64,000 nt of DNA from Achromobacter deleyi (GTDB lineage Bacteria; Pseudomonadota; Gammaproteobacteria; Burkholderiales; Burkholderiaceae_B), in NCBI RefSeq assembly GCF_016127315.1, contig NZ_CP065997.1, positions 930,001 through 994,000 on the forward strand. Direction: 5' to 3'. Below are positions 7,592 through 16,585 of the stretch, piece after piece (within the stretch, counting starts at the first letter, position 1; the number at the start of each line of letters is the position of its first letter). Below the pieces are notes generated by a model that saw only the letters and a program-made list of their open reading frames with translations, was not told where the DNA came from and made no database searches. A program made the position numbers and the translations under genes.

Positions 7592-8401
7592 GTGGCCCCC
7601 GTTACTCCCCCTCTCGTTTTGGTCTTCGGTCCGCTCGATCCCTCGGGCGCCGACGGTTTGCCCGCGGACGCCGTGACCTGCGCCCGCCTGGGCTGTCATG
7701 GCTTGGCGGCCGTCACGGCGCTGACCGTGCAGGATACCGCCGGCATCGAAGAAATCCATCCCGTTTCACCCGACCTGCTGGACGACCAGGCGCGCTGCCT
7801 GCTCGAGGACATGTCCGTACAGGCGATCAAGGTGGGCGGACTATACACCGCCGAAACGGCAAGCGTCGCCGCGCAGGTTGCGGCGGATTACAGCCAGGTG
7901 CCGCTGGTGCTGCACCTGGGCCAGCGCGCCCAGGTGCCGGCCGACGCCGCCGACGAGGACGACGCCGACGACCTGCTGGCGGCCATCCTCGAACTGGTGC
8001 TGCCACAGACCGATCTGCTGATCGTCGAGCACCTGCGGCTGGCGCAATGGCACGCCGACGGCGACATCGATATCGGGGACGCACCGTCGCCGATGCACGC
8101 CCTGGTGGCCGCCGGCGCTGAATGGGTGCTGGTGCTGGGCAGCCCGCAGCGGCCCGGCCACCACGCCAACGTGCTGCTGGGCCCCAACGGCCAGACCACC
8201 ACCCTGCCCTGGCAGGCGCCCCCGGACCGCAACGGCGACGCCGGCGGCCTGGCCGCCACCGCCATCACCGCCCTGCTGGCGCGCGGACTGGAGATGCCCG
8301 AGGCCGTGCGCCAGGGCCTGGCCCACGCCGACGCGGCGGTCGCCGCCAGTTTCCTGCCGGGCATGGGCCGGCGCATCCCCAACCGGATCCAGCCGCAATG
8401 A
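7592..8401 (+). CDS. thiD: Hydroxymethylpyrimidine/phosphomethylpyrimidine kinase-like protein
   Basis: 269 aa from a GTG start. Ribokinase-type fold: DPSGADGLPAD at 16-26 corresponds to the DPSGGAGIQAD motif of ThiD, and GCHGLAAVTALTVQDT follows as in the family. The C-terminal anion-hole motif, usually GTGC with the catalytic Cys, reads GDAGGLAATAI at 215-225, so the cysteine is absent. The canonical enzyme phosphorylates HMP twice to HMP-PP. The stop overlaps the thiE ATG by 4 bp, which supports a thiamine role. Given the motif drift, either only HMP-P kinase activity remains or the activity has changed. Confidence 0.8.
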   Translation: MAPVTPPLVLVFGPLDPSGADGLPADAVTCARLGCHGLAAVTALTVQDTAGIEEIHPVSPDLLDDQARCLLEDMSVQAIKVGGLYTAETASVAAQVAADYSQVPLVLHLGQRAQVPADAADEDDADDLLAAILELVLPQTDLLIVEHLRLAQWHADGDIDIGDAPSPMHALVAAGAEWVLVLGSPQRPGHHANVLLGPNGQTTTLPWQAPPDRNGDAGGLAATAITALLARGLEMPEAVRQGLAHADAAVAASFLPGMGRRIPNRIQPQ

Positions 8402-9063
8402 AAGCCTTGCGATTCCCCGCCGGCCTGTACGGCGTGACCCCCGAATGGGACGATACCGAGCGCCTGGTGCGCGCGGTGCGCCAGGCCGCCGAGGGCGGCA
8501 TGCGCGCGCTGCAGCTGCGCCGCAAGGACGTGCCCGACGCCGTGCGCGCCGAGCAGGCGCGCGCCCTGGCGCCGCTGTGCCGCGAACTGGGCGTGGTGTT
8601 CCTCATCAATGACGACTGGCGCCTGGCGCTCGAGGTCGGCGCCGACGGCGCCCACGTCGGCCGCGACGACGACAGCCTGGCCCGCATCCGCGCCGAGGCC
8701 GGCCCCGACCTGATCCTGGGCGGTTCCAGCTACGACGACCTGGCCCGCGCCCGCGAGCTGCTGGACGCCGGCGCCGACTACATCGCCTTCGGCGCCATGT
8801 TCCCCTCGCGCGTCAAGCCCGACACCGTGCGCGCGCCGCTGTCGGTGCTGACCGAGGCCCGCGCGCTGGTCGAGGAACGCGATGCGCCGCGCCCCGCCGT
8901 GGTCGCCATCGGCGGCATCACGCCCGAGAACGTGGCGCTGGTGGCCGCCGCCGGCGCCGATTCGGTCGCCGTCATCACCGGCCTGTTCGAGGCGCCCGCG
9001 ATCCGCGCCGCCGCCGCGGCCTGCGCCGCGCCCTACTCCATCAACCGCAACCTGAAGCCCTGA
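8398..9063 (+). CDS. thiE: Thiamine-phosphate synthase
   Basis: 221 aa TIM barrel. Visible family motifs are ALQLRRKD (37-44, pyrophosphate binding), [42 protein letters not shown] and [10 protein letters not shown]. It joins HMP-PP and thiazole phosphate to make thiamine monophosphate. The ATG sits inside the thiD stop (ATGA), and hemL follows after 5 bp, so thiD-thiE-hemL form one operon. A second ThiE-like domain exists in the MutT fusion at 45827-46789. Confidence 0.93.
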   Translation: MKALRFPAGLYGVTPEWDDTERLVRAVRQAAEGGMRALQLRRKDVPDAVRAEQARALAPLCRELGVVFLINDDWRLALEVGADGAHVGRDDDSLARIRAEAGPDLILGGSSYDDLARARELLDAGADYIAFGAMFPSRVKPDTVRAPLSVLTEARALVEERDAPRPAVVAIGGITPENVALVAAAGADSVAVITGLFEAPAIRAAAAACAAPYSINRNLKP

Positions 9064-9068
9064 CCGCC

Positions 9069-10346
9069 ATGTCCCGTAACGCCCAGCTCTTCGAACGTGC
9101 CAGCCGCAGCATCCCCGGCGGCGTCAACTCGCCCGTGCGCGCCTTCCGCTCCGTGGGCGGCACGCCGCGCTTCATCAAGCGCGCGCAGGGCCCGTACGTC
9201 TGGGACGCCGAAGACAAGCAGTACATCGACTACGTCGGCTCCTGGGGCCCGGCCATCCTGGGCCACTCGCATCCCGAAGTGGTGCGCGCGGTGCAGGAAG
9301 CGGCCGTCAACGGCCTGTCGTTCGGCGCCCCCACCGAGGCCGAGATCGAACTGGCCGAAACGCTGATCGCGCGCCTGCCGTCGCTGGAACAGGTGCGCCT
9401 GGTCAGCTCCGGCACCGAGGCCACCATGACGGCCATCCGCCTGGCGCGCGGCGCCACCGGCCGCAACAAGATCGTCAAGTTCGAGGGCTGCTACCACGGC
9501 CACTCCGACAGCCTGCTGGTCAAGGCCGGCTCGGGCCTGCTGACCTTCGGCAACCCCAGTTCGGCCGGCGTGCCGCCCGAGTTCGTCTCGCACACGCTGA
9601 CCCTGGAATACAACAACCTGGACGCGGTGCGCGAGGCCTTCGCCCAGCACGGCGCCGACATCGCCTGCATCATCGTCGAGCCGATCGCCGGCAACATGAA
9701 CCTGATCAAGCCGGCCGCCGGCTTCCTGGAAGGGCTGCGCGAGGTCTGCACGCAGCACGGCGCGCTGCTGATCTTCGACGAAGTCATGACCGGTTTCCGC
9801 GTTGGCCCGCAGGGCGTGCAGGGCCTGTCGGGCGTCAAGCCCGACCTGACGACGCTGGCCAAGGTGATCGGCGGCGGCATGCCGGTGGGCGCCTTCGGCG
9901 GCAGCGCCGAGATCATGAAGCACATCGCGCCGCTGGGCGGCGTCTACCAGGCGGGCACGCTGTCGGGCAATCCGGTGGCCGTGGCCGCCGGCCTGGCCAC
10001 GCTGCGCCTGATCGCCGCCCCCGGCTTCTACGACAAGCTGGCGGCGCAGACCGCCAAGCTGGCGCAGGGCCTGCAGGAACGCGCCCGCGCCGCCGGCCTG
10101 CCGTTCGCGGCCGACTCGGTCGGCGGCATGTTCGGCCTTTACTTCAGCGACAAGGTGCCGGCCACGTTCGCCGAGGTCTCGGCCTGCGACACGGCGCGCT
10201 TCAACCGCTTCTTCCACGCCATGCTGGACCACGGCGTGCATTTCGCGCCGTCGGCCTTCGAAGCCGGCTTCGTCTCGGCCACCCACGACGACGCCGTCAT
10301 CCAGGCCACGCTGGATATCGCCGAGAAAGTCTTCGCGACGATCTGA
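9069..10346 (+). CDS. hemL: Glutamate-1-semialdehyde 2,1-aminomutase
   Basis: 425 aa, class III aminotransferase fold of standard length. Diagnostic are the N-terminal [11 protein letters not shown] motif, [26 protein letters not shown] and [17 protein letters not shown], whose Lys (near residue 265) forms the PLP Schiff base. It converts glutamate-1-semialdehyde to 5-aminolevulinate in the C5 route to heme. Last gene of the thiD-thiE-hemL operon; a clear intrinsic terminator follows. Confidence 0.97.
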   Translation: MSRNAQLFERASRSIPGGVNSPVRAFRSVGGTPRFIKRAQGPYVWDAEDKQYIDYVGSWGPAILGHSHPEVVRAVQEAAVNGLSFGAPTEAEIELAETLIARLPSLEQVRLVSSGTEATMTAIRLARGATGRNKIVKFEGCYHGHSDSLLVKAGSGLLTFGNPSSAGVPPEFVSHTLTLEYNNLDAVREAFAQHGADIACIIVEPIAGNMNLIKPAAGFLEGLREVCTQHGALLIFDEVMTGFRVGPQGVQGLSGVKPDLTTLAKVIGGGMPVGAFGGSAEIMKHIAPLGGVYQAGTLSGNPVAVAAGLATLRLIAAPGFYDKLAAQTAKLAQGLQERARAAGLPFAADSVGGMFGLYFSDKVPATFAEVSACDTARFNRFFHAMLDHGVHFAPSAFEAGFVSATHDDAVIQATLDIAEKVFATI

Positions 10347-10395
10347 GCGCCGCGCGGGGCGGCCGCAAGGCCACTGCCCCGTCGCCCGCGCCAAC

Positions 10396-10434
10396 ACGCC
10401 CTGGCGGCCCGACAGCGGCTTCCAGGGCGTTTTT
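10396..10434 (+). terminator. Intrinsic terminator of the thiD-thiE-hemL operon
   Basis: Perfect 9-bp stem ACGCCCTGG (10396-10404) with CCAGGGCGT (10422-10430), followed directly by a run of T. It lies 50 bp after hemL and just before the convergent transglycosylase gene. Confidence 0.8.
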
Positions 10435-10444
10435 GCGTCTGCCC

Positions 10445-11185
10445 CTAGGGTGTTTTGTATTGCTGGTACAGCGCCGTGACGTTGCGCACGTACTGCTGGG
10501 TCTCGGCATAGGGCGGCACCGCGTCGTACTTGCGCACCGCGCCCTCGCCCGCGTTGTAGGCGGCCAGCGCCAGGTCCAGGCGGTTGGGGTACTGGTCGAT
10601 CAGGCGGCGCAGCAGGCTCGACCCCGCCTTGACGTTGGTGGCCGGGTCCACCAGCGCCCGCTCGATGTCGTCCGCGACCAGCAGGGTCGCCGCCGTCGCC
10701 GGCATCAGCTGCATCAGGCCGAGCGCCCCCTTGGGCGAGCGCGCGTCGCTGCGGAACCCCGACTCCACCGCGATGACCGCGGTCAGCAGGGCCCGGTCCA
10801 CCCCTGAGTCCTTGGCCGCCTGCGCGATCAGTTCGTCATGCGCGGTGGACGGCGGCGCCGCGCCCCAGCGCGCGACGCGGTCGCCCAGGGTCAGCAGGCT
10901 GGCGCCGTCACCCGCGCGCGGCTCGCAATCCAGGCAGACCTTGAGGCGCGAGCCGCGCAACGCGGTGCGGACCTGGGCGCGCTTGTAGTACTTGGCGTAG
11001 CCGTTGGGCACCTTCATGGCGCGCCAGACGCCGAACGGGTCTTTGTAACGGTAGACCTCGGTGGCCCGCGCGGCGTCGGTGGGCAGCAGCGCGCCGGCGG
11101 CCAGCATCGCCGCCACCGCCAGGCCGGCCAGGAACGTCCGCCCGGCGCGTGGCCGTGCGGGCGGAATGGGAAAGAGTCGGAACAT
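10445..11185 (-). CDS. Lytic transglycosylase (SLT family), secreted
   Basis: 246 aa from the ATG at 11185. A hydrophobic signal sequence (about 16-40, ending AARA) directs export. The C-terminal half is an SLT domain: catalytic Glu141 in AVIAVESGFRSDA, GALGLMQLMP at 153-162, and AAYNAGEGAV near the end. Residues 42-110 form a linker with a KVCLDCEPR segment. These enzymes cleave peptidoglycan, forming 1,6-anhydromuramyl ends. They often serve envelope-spanning machines or wall turnover. The gene is convergent with hemL and divergent from the FapA-type gene. A longer frame to 11317 exists but would bury the signal peptide. Confidence 0.88.
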   Translation of the reverse strand: MFRLFPIPPARPRAGRTFLAGLAVAAMLAAGALLPTDAARATEVYRYKDPFGVWRAMKVPNGYAKYYKRAQVRTALRGSRLKVCLDCEPRAGDGASLLTLGDRVARWGAAPPSTAHDELIAQAAKDSGVDRALLTAVIAVESGFRSDARSPKGALGLMQLMPATAATLLVADDIERALVDPATNVKAGSSLLRRLIDQYPNRLDLALAAYNAGEGAVRKYDAVPPYAETQQYVRNVTALYQQYKTP

Positions 11186-11500
11186 GGGGAAGGCGCTCCG
11201 GCGGCGTCCAGGGACGGGGAATCGAACGCCTATGCTGAGCCGGCGCGCCGGCTTTGTCGCTCGTGCCGATGCCCTAGTACCCGGTCCTGCCGGACGCCAT
11301 GGGCGCCCCTGGGCCACTGCCGCCCGCGTGGCCTGGGCAAATGTGTCACTGTAATAAGGGTCTGATCTACATCTTTTATCTCCATCCTGCCGGTACTACT
11401 ACGCAGTAGCTCGAGGTTCCTGGGTTAACATATGTCGCAATATTTCGTTTAATTACTAAATGAATGGAACCCGGCGCCAACCGCCGGGCGGGAGGCGGAG
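11186..11500. promoter_or_regulatory. Divergent region transglycosylase / FapA-like gene
   Basis: A 315-bp gap. The part nearest the transglycosylase is GC-rich. Positions about 11340-11465 are AT-rich and probably contain the promoter of the FapA-like gene, whose ATG at 11501 is preceded by a GGAGGCGGAG purine run. I could not fix -35/-10 boxes with confidence and see no gene here. Confidence 0.35.
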
Positions 11501-13249
11501 ATGGGCGCAGACAACACGCTCCAGCTGGTGCTGGATGCCACTACCAACGTCCTGACGGCGATTTACTCGCCGCCACCAGCGCCGCAGACCGATGCCTCCC
11601 CGGTCGACGCTGCGGCCGACGGCGCCCCCGGCCAGGAGGCCGCCGCCCCGGACACCGAAACCGCCGACGCCGCGCCGGCCGTGCCGGCCGCCGACCTGCC
11701 CAGCTGGGACATCCTCGCCGCCATGGCCACCGCCCAGGGCTGGTCGACCGAGGCGCTGGACAACCACGCGGTCATCGCCTTCATCGACCTGTGCCGCCAG
11801 GCCACCGAACCCGTCCAGGTGCCGGTGGGCAAGCTGATCGACGGCTCGTTCGACCTGGAAGTGGATGCCGCCTGCATGTCGGCGTTGGTCACCCTGCATC
11901 CGCCCAAGGGCGGCAAGCCGGTGACCCTGCCCGTGCTGCGCCAGGCCATCGCCGACCAGGGCATCGTCCACGGCGTGCTGGAAAAGGAACTGGCCGAGGC
12001 CCTCGAGCGCGGCGGCGCGCAGACCGTGCTGATCGCGCAGGGCACGCCGCCCACGCGCGGCACCCCCACCCGTTTCGAAAGCCTGCTGGACCGCCTGAAG
12101 CCGCGCGCCCAGGAAATCGACGAACTGGCGCAGATCGACTACCGCGACCTGGGCAGCCTGCTGCTGGTGACGCCCGGCATGCCGCTGATGCGCCGCATCC
12201 CGCCGCTGCCCGGCATCGACGGCTGCAACGTGCTGGGCCAGCCGGTGCTGCCGGATGAGCTGCCGGACACGCCGTTCAACGCCGAGATGTCCGGCGTCGA
12301 GATCGACCCGGAAGACCCCAACCTGCTGCGCGCCGCCATCGCCGGTTCGCCCAAGCTGATCCACCAGGGCGCGCAGGTCAATCCGGTGGTCGAGGTCGAC
12401 GCGGTCGACCTGTCCACCGGCAACATCAACTTCCAGGGCTCGCTGCAGGTGCGCGGCGACATCAGCGCCACCATGGAAGTGCGCGTGACCGGCGACGTGG
12501 TCGTCAACGGCACCATGGAAGCCGCGCTGGTCGAGGCCGGCGGCAACGTCACGGTCAAGGGCGGCATCATCGGCATGGCCGAGGCGATGCAGGAAGGCAC
12601 CAGCGAATCGGCCAACAACGCCGCCGCGCGCACCGCCCACATCGTCTGTGGCGGCGAAGTGCGCGCCCGCTTCATCGCCAACGCCATCATCAGCGCTGGC
12701 CAGAACGTGGAAGTGGAACGCGAGATCCGCCAGAGCAGCATCGCGGCGGGCGGCAGCGTCAACGTCGGCGCGCCCAACACCCAGCAGACCGCCATCACCG
12801 GCGGCCAGACCCGCGCCCTGCAATCGGTGCGCGCCGGCACCATCGGCTCGCCGGCCGGCGTGCCGACGCTGGTGCAGGCCGGGCTGGATCCGCATGCCGA
12901 CATCAAGCGCTCGGCGCTGACGCGCAAGCGCCTGAAGATGAACGAGGAAAAGGCCAAGCTCGAACAGCTGCTGCTGTTCCTGCACGCCAACCCCGGCCGG
13001 GCCGCCGGCGACGTGGTCGAGCGCGCCCGCAACACCCACACCAAGCTGGGCCGCGACCTGATCGAGCTGGACGAGGAAGAGGCCCAGCTGATCCGCGACC
13101 TGCAGCCGCTGCATACCGCCACCATCATCGCGGCGCGGCGCTTCTGCGGCGGCGCCAAGATCCAGGTGGGCAACCGGATGCAGGAGTTCCTGGAAGACCA
13201 GGTGGGCGGCAAGGCCGGCCTGGAAGAAGGCGAGATCGTCATCCGCTGA
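11501..13249 (+). CDS. FapA-family (DUF342) protein
   Basis: 582 aa. Residues about 20-65 are an Ala/Pro/Asp-rich linker. From about 200 to 480 runs the DUF342 core of beta-helix character, with repeated short glycine-rich strands (GSLQVRGDISATMEVRVTG, GNVTVKGGIIG, GGEVRARFIANAIISAGQ, GGSVNVGAPN). A charged coiled-coil follows (about 485-540), then a small C-terminal cap. FapA/DUF342 proteins bind cell-wall or polymer components or help localise polar assemblies; the biochemical role is unsettled. It is a monocistronic unit, convergent with the SDR gene at 13281. Confidence 0.8.
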   Translation: MGADNTLQLVLDATTNVLTAIYSPPPAPQTDASPVDAAADGAPGQEAAAPDTETADAAPAVPAADLPSWDILAAMATAQGWSTEALDNHAVIAFIDLCRQATEPVQVPVGKLIDGSFDLEVDAACMSALVTLHPPKGGKPVTLPVLRQAIADQGIVHGVLEKELAEALERGGAQTVLIAQGTPPTRGTPTRFESLLDRLKPRAQEIDELAQIDYRDLGSLLLVTPGMPLMRRIPPLPGIDGCNVLGQPVLPDELPDTPFNAEMSGVEIDPEDPNLLRAAIAGSPKLIHQGAQVNPVVEVDAVDLSTGNINFQGSLQVRGDISATMEVRVTGDVVVNGTMEAALVEAGGNVTVKGGIIGMAEAMQEGTSESANNAAARTAHIVCGGEVRARFIANAIISAGQNVEVEREIRQSSIAAGGSVNVGAPNTQQTAITGGQTRALQSVRAGTIGSPAGVPTLVQAGLDPHADIKRSALTRKRLKMNEEKAKLEQLLLFLHANPGRAAGDVVERARNTHTKLGRDLIELDEEEAQLIRDLQPLHTATIIAARRFCGGAKIQVGNRMQEFLEDQVGGKAGLEEGEIVIR

Positions 13250-13280
13250 CGTTTGCCCGGCGGCTGGGGCTACCGCCCGC

Positions 13281-14087
13281 TCAAGGCGCCAGCTGCTTGA
13301 ACCACGCGCGCGGTGAAATGCCCCGGTCCGGTCCCAGGATCGAGAAGCCGCCATCCACCGGGATATCCACACCGGTCATCCACGACGCCGCGTCCGAGCA
13401 GGCGAAGCACACCGCCGCGGCGATCTCCTCGCCCGAGCCGACCCGGCCCAGCGGATGGAAATGCGCCCCCACCGCGTCGGCGGCCTCGCGCGAGCCGCCC
13501 GCCAGCTGTTCGACCGACGGCGACCAGGTCCAGGCCGGCGACACCGCCAGCACGCGGATGCCGGCCGGCGCCAGCTCCACCGCGAAGTTCTTGGTGATCT
13601 GCAGCAAGGCGGCCTTGGAGGCCGGATACAGCGCGCGTCCGGCCGCGCCGAATTTGCCGCCGGTGCTGCCCAGGTTGACCACCACCCCGCCGCGCGGCAA
13701 CAGCGGCGCCGCCATCTGCGTGAAGATCGCGGCCGACACCAGGTTGGTGTCGAGCGTGGCGTGCCACTCCGCGCGGCTCGAAGCCAGGCCGCGGTCGTTG
13801 TACTGGCAGGCGTTGTTCACCAGGATATCGACCCGCCCGAAGCGCGCCACCGCGGCGTTCAGGCAGTGGCGGATCTGGTCGTCCTGGCCGATGTCGGTTT
13901 CGTGGAACAGCGCCCGCTCGCCGATCTCGCCCGCCAACGCCTGGCCGGCCGCGGCATTGCGCCCCACCAGCACCACGTTGGCGCCAGCCGCGGCCAGGCC
14001 GCGCGCGATATCGGCGCCCAGCCCCTGGGTGCTGCCGGTGACGATGGCGGTCTTGCCGGCCAAGCCGGGAAAGCCTGAGAAATCCAT
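13281..14087 (-). CDS. Short-chain dehydrogenase/reductase
   Basis: 268 aa classical SDR. The cofactor motif is TGSTQGLG, followed by NNA in VDILVNNAC, the catalytic Ser in NLGSTGG and YPASK. It is last in the operon that starts at the binding-protein gene (19049) and includes the Rieske oxygenase. In such operons an SDR often oxidises the cis-dihydrodiol made by the dioxygenase. That role fits here but is inferred; the SDR fold alone does not prove the substrate. It starts 13 bp after the isochorismatase-like gene. Confidence 0.88.
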   Translation of the reverse strand: MDFSGFPGLAGKTAIVTGSTQGLGADIARGLAAAGANVVLVGRNAAAGQALAGEIGERALFHETDIGQDDQIRHCLNAAVARFGRVDILVNNACQYNDRGLASSRAEWHATLDTNLVSAAIFTQMAAPLLPRGGVVVNLGSTGGKFGAAGRALYPASKAALLQITKNFAVELAPAGIRVLAVSPAWTWSPSVEQLAGGSREAADAVGAHFHPLGRVGSGEEIAAAVCFACSDAASWMTGVDIPVDGGFSILGPDRGISPRAWFKQLAP

Positions 14088-14100
14088 GAACTGTCCTTGA

Positions 14101-14712
14101 TCAATGAGGCGCGGCGGCCCAGTGCATGGCCTGCGCCACCGAACCGGTCTGCGCGATCAGCCGCATGCTGGCCAGCGACGCATCGTGCACCGCCGGGTCC
14201 GCCGACGCGCAGGCGTCTTCGGCCACCATGACATTGAACCCGATATCGGCGGCGTGCCGCACCGTGCCCTCGACCACCGAATGCGTCGCCACGCCTGCCA
14301 CCACCAGCCGGCGCGCCCCGAGCAGCCGCAGCGTCTCTTCCAGCGGCGTGCCGTAGAAGGCGCTGATGCGGGTGTGCTTGACCACGAATTCGCGCGGGCT
14401 GCCCGCCAGCGGCTGCAGGCCCTCGTAGAAGGCGCTGCCCCACTGCCCCTCGGCCACGGCGCCGATGCTGGCGACGTTGCGGAAGATGTCGCAGTTGGGC
14501 AGCAGGTCGGCGTAGTCCGGGCGGAAGGCGATGCGCACGTGCACGATCGGCAGGCCGTGGCCGCGGGCGCCGTCGAGCAGCGCCGCCGCGCCGTGCAGCA
14601 CGCGCTGGCGCACCGCGCCGTCGGCATCCAGCCCGACGCGGATCTTGCCGTCGGGATGCAGCACGTCGTTCTGGTAGTGCAGCGCCAGCACCGCGGCGTC
14701 GGGCGCGCTCAC
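14101..14712 (-). CDS. Isochorismatase-like hydrolase without the nucleophilic cysteine
   Basis: 203 aa from a GTG start that overlaps the stop of the beta-subunit gene (GTGA). The isochorismatase fold shows Asp16 in LHYQNDVLHP and Lys112 in FVVKHTRISAFYGT. The usual cysteine of the amidohydrolase branch (GVATNxCVE) is replaced by valine in GVATHSVVEGT (Val146). Family members without the cysteine, such as isochorismatases, hydrolyse vinyl ethers through the Asp. So this is unlikely to be an amidase. It belongs to the aromatic operon; the substrate is unknown. Confidence 0.8.
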   Translation of the reverse strand: MSAPDAAVLALHYQNDVLHPDGKIRVGLDADGAVRQRVLHGAAALLDGARGHGLPIVHVRIAFRPDYADLLPNCDIFRNVASIGAVAEGQWGSAFYEGLQPLAGSPREFVVKHTRISAFYGTPLEETLRLLGARRLVVAGVATHSVVEGTVRHAADIGFNVMVAEDACASADPAVHDASLASMRLIAQTGSVAQAMHWAAAPH

Positions 14713-15242
14713 ACGAACACCTCGAACACGTCGTGGGCGTCGTCGCAGTTCACCAGGTCCACGCGCTTCATGCGGATGCGCCAGCCGTCGCCGTCGGCCG
14801 CCAGCTTGTGGGTGTAGCGGCCGGCCAGCTGGCGCGGCTGGCGCTTGCGCCATTCGGTCATCTGGAACGCCGAGTGCACCACCAGGTTGCCGCTGGCGTC
14901 CACGCCCTCGACCTGCACCCCGCCCACCAGCCGCACGCTGCGCGTGGGCGGCTGCTGCGACCAGTTGCGCGGGTGTTCCAGCCGGCGGATGCGCACGTCG
15001 CGCAGCATGCGGTCTTCCCAGAACAGCGAGATATGGTCGTAGGGGCTGGCCTGGCCCGGCTCGCGCGGCATCCAGTACATGCCGTCGTCGGTCCACAGCG
15101 ACTGCCAGTCGTCGTAGCGGCGCTCGTCCAGCAGCCGCGCCTCGCGGTACAGGAACTGGGCGATGCGGTGATAGGCCTCGGCCGGCACGTCGGCCGGCGC
15201 CAGGTTGGCGGTGGATACGTCGAATTCCAGGTCTAGCAGCAT
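14709..15242 (-). CDS. Aromatic-ring-hydroxylating dioxygenase, beta subunit
   Basis: 177 aa, SnoaL/NTF2-like beta-subunit fold, with the typical FLYREARLLDERRYDDWQSLWTDD opening and a C-terminal YTHKLAADGDGWRIRMKRVDLVNCD segment. It has a structural role in the alpha3beta3 terminal oxygenase. It overlaps the end of the alpha gene by 10 bp and the next gene by 4 bp, so stoichiometric production is expected. Resemblance is to the benzoate/anthranilate group of oxygenases. Confidence 0.9.
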   Translation of the reverse strand: MLLDLEFDVSTANLAPADVPAEAYHRIAQFLYREARLLDERRYDDWQSLWTDDGMYWMPREPGQASPYDHISLFWEDRMLRDVRIRRLEHPRNWSQQPPTRSVRLVGGVQVEGVDASGNLVVHSAFQMTEWRKRQPRQLAGRYTHKLAADGDGWRIRMKRVDLVNCDDAHDVFEVFV

Positions 15243-16576
15243 GCGCCTTCTCCTTGGCCGTGGGCGGGCGCCACGGGGCCGGCCTCCATGTAGTGCTTCC
15301 AGGCGCGGAACTGGTTGCGCATCGGCAGCTCGCTGGTGCCGTTGACCGACACCATGCCGTCGGCATCGCTGCGGTCGGTGCCGTGGTAGCGGTGCATGCT
15401 GACCCATTCGCCGCCGCGGGTGGCGTTGCCTTCCTGGCAGCGGTTGTAGAGCTCGATGTCGTCCGGCATGACGTTGGACGACGGCGAATTGATCACGTTG
15501 GCGTACAGCATGGCGCGCTTGAACACGCCGTCCGGCGCGCCCTTGCAGCGGAACGTCTGGATCTCGATCAGGGTGCGGTCGACGGCGATCGGGCGGATCA
15601 CGCGGAACTGCTGGAACACGGTGTGGGGCGAGCCGCTGCCGTAGATGACGGTGTTGTGGCGGTTCATGCCGAGGATCTCGCGGGCGCGGTCGGCGCCGTA
15701 GGCCGTGGTCAGCGCCTCGAAATGGGCGCGCGACACCGGATCGCGTTCGGCCGCGCCCGGGTTGAAGATGCCTTCCATGTAGCCGTGGCCGTTGTCGTAG
15801 GCGCGCAGCTCCAGCTTTTCCCAGAACTCGTAGGGCTCGCCGTTGCCGTCCATGATGTGCAGCTCGAACGGCATCTCGCCGATTTCCTTGGCCTCGTCGC
15901 GCGCGGCGGCAAAGGACGACTCGTGCGTCACGCGGGCATGCATGGTGTCGTGCAGGTTCTCGTAGAACACCTTCCAGTTGGAACGCTGCATCACGCGGAA
16001 GATGCCGCCGGCCACCTCGACCTCGCCCACCGGCGAGCGGTCGCACAGGTTGTCGATCGACGAACGCACGCCGCCCAGGAATTCCTCCAGGCCCTGGCCG
16101 TCGCGGGCCTGGCTGGCGAAGACAAAGCCGCGATAGCTTTCCACGCGCGGCAGGCGCCGCATCGAGAAGCTGGGATCGGTCGGATCGTAGGAGGTGCCCT
16201 CCAGCCCCTGCTTGAGCGGCACGCCGAGATGGCTGCCGTCGAGCTTGAAGGTCCAGGCGTGGTACGGGCAACGGAAGAACTTGCCGACACAGCCGTCGCC
16301 GTCCGCCACCACCTTGGCGCCCTTGTGCGGGCAGCGGTTGTACAGCACGTGCACGCGGCCGTCGCTGGCGCGCACCATCAGCACGTCCTGGTCGCCCAGG
16401 CGCGTGGTGTGATAGTCGCCCGTCTTGGGCACCTGGCTTTCGTGGCCGACGTAGACCCAGGCGCGGCCGTAGATACGCTGCATCTCCAGCTCGAAGATCG
16501 CCGGGTCGGTGTACAGGGCGCGGTGCACGCTGTCGCCGCGCACCATCTGGCCCAATTGTTGATCGCTATACGGCAT
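15233..16576 (-). CDS. Aromatic-ring-hydroxylating dioxygenase, alpha subunit (Rieske)
   Basis: 447 aa. The Rieske [2Fe-2S] ligands are Cys82-x-His84 and Cys103-x2-His106. The mononuclear iron motif is NLHDTMHARVTH at 207-218, giving the bridging Asp210, His213 and His218. Substrates of this family are aromatic carboxylates, which are cis-dihydroxylated at the ring. No ferredoxin or flavin reductase gene accompanies it here, so electrons must come from a partner encoded elsewhere. It follows the DLH fusion gene by 9 bp. The specific substrate cannot be read. Confidence 0.92.
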   Translation of the reverse strand: MPYSDQQLGQMVRGDSVHRALYTDPAIFELEMQRIYGRAWVYVGHESQVPKTGDYHTTRLGDQDVLMVRASDGRVHVLYNRCPHKGAKVVADGDGCVGKFFRCPYHAWTFKLDGSHLGVPLKQGLEGTSYDPTDPSFSMRRLPRVESYRGFVFASQARDGQGLEEFLGGVRSSIDNLCDRSPVGEVEVAGGIFRVMQRSNWKVFYENLHDTMHARVTHESSFAAARDEAKEIGEMPFELHIMDGNGEPYEFWEKLELRAYDNGHGYMEGIFNPGAAERDPVSRAHFEALTTAYGADRAREILGMNRHNTVIYGSGSPHTVFQQFRVIRPIAVDRTLIEIQTFRCKGAPDGVFKRAMLYANVINSPSSNVMPDDIELYNRCQEGNATRGGEWVSMHRYHGTDRSDADGMVSVNGTSELPMRNQFRAWKHYMEAGPVAPAHGQGEGACC

Positions 16577-16585
16577 GGCGGTCTC

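Noticed and set aside
11208..11240. tRNA-like T-arm (GTTCGATTCC on the minus strand)
   Set aside because: No acceptor stem, anticodon arm or D-arm can be folded around it.
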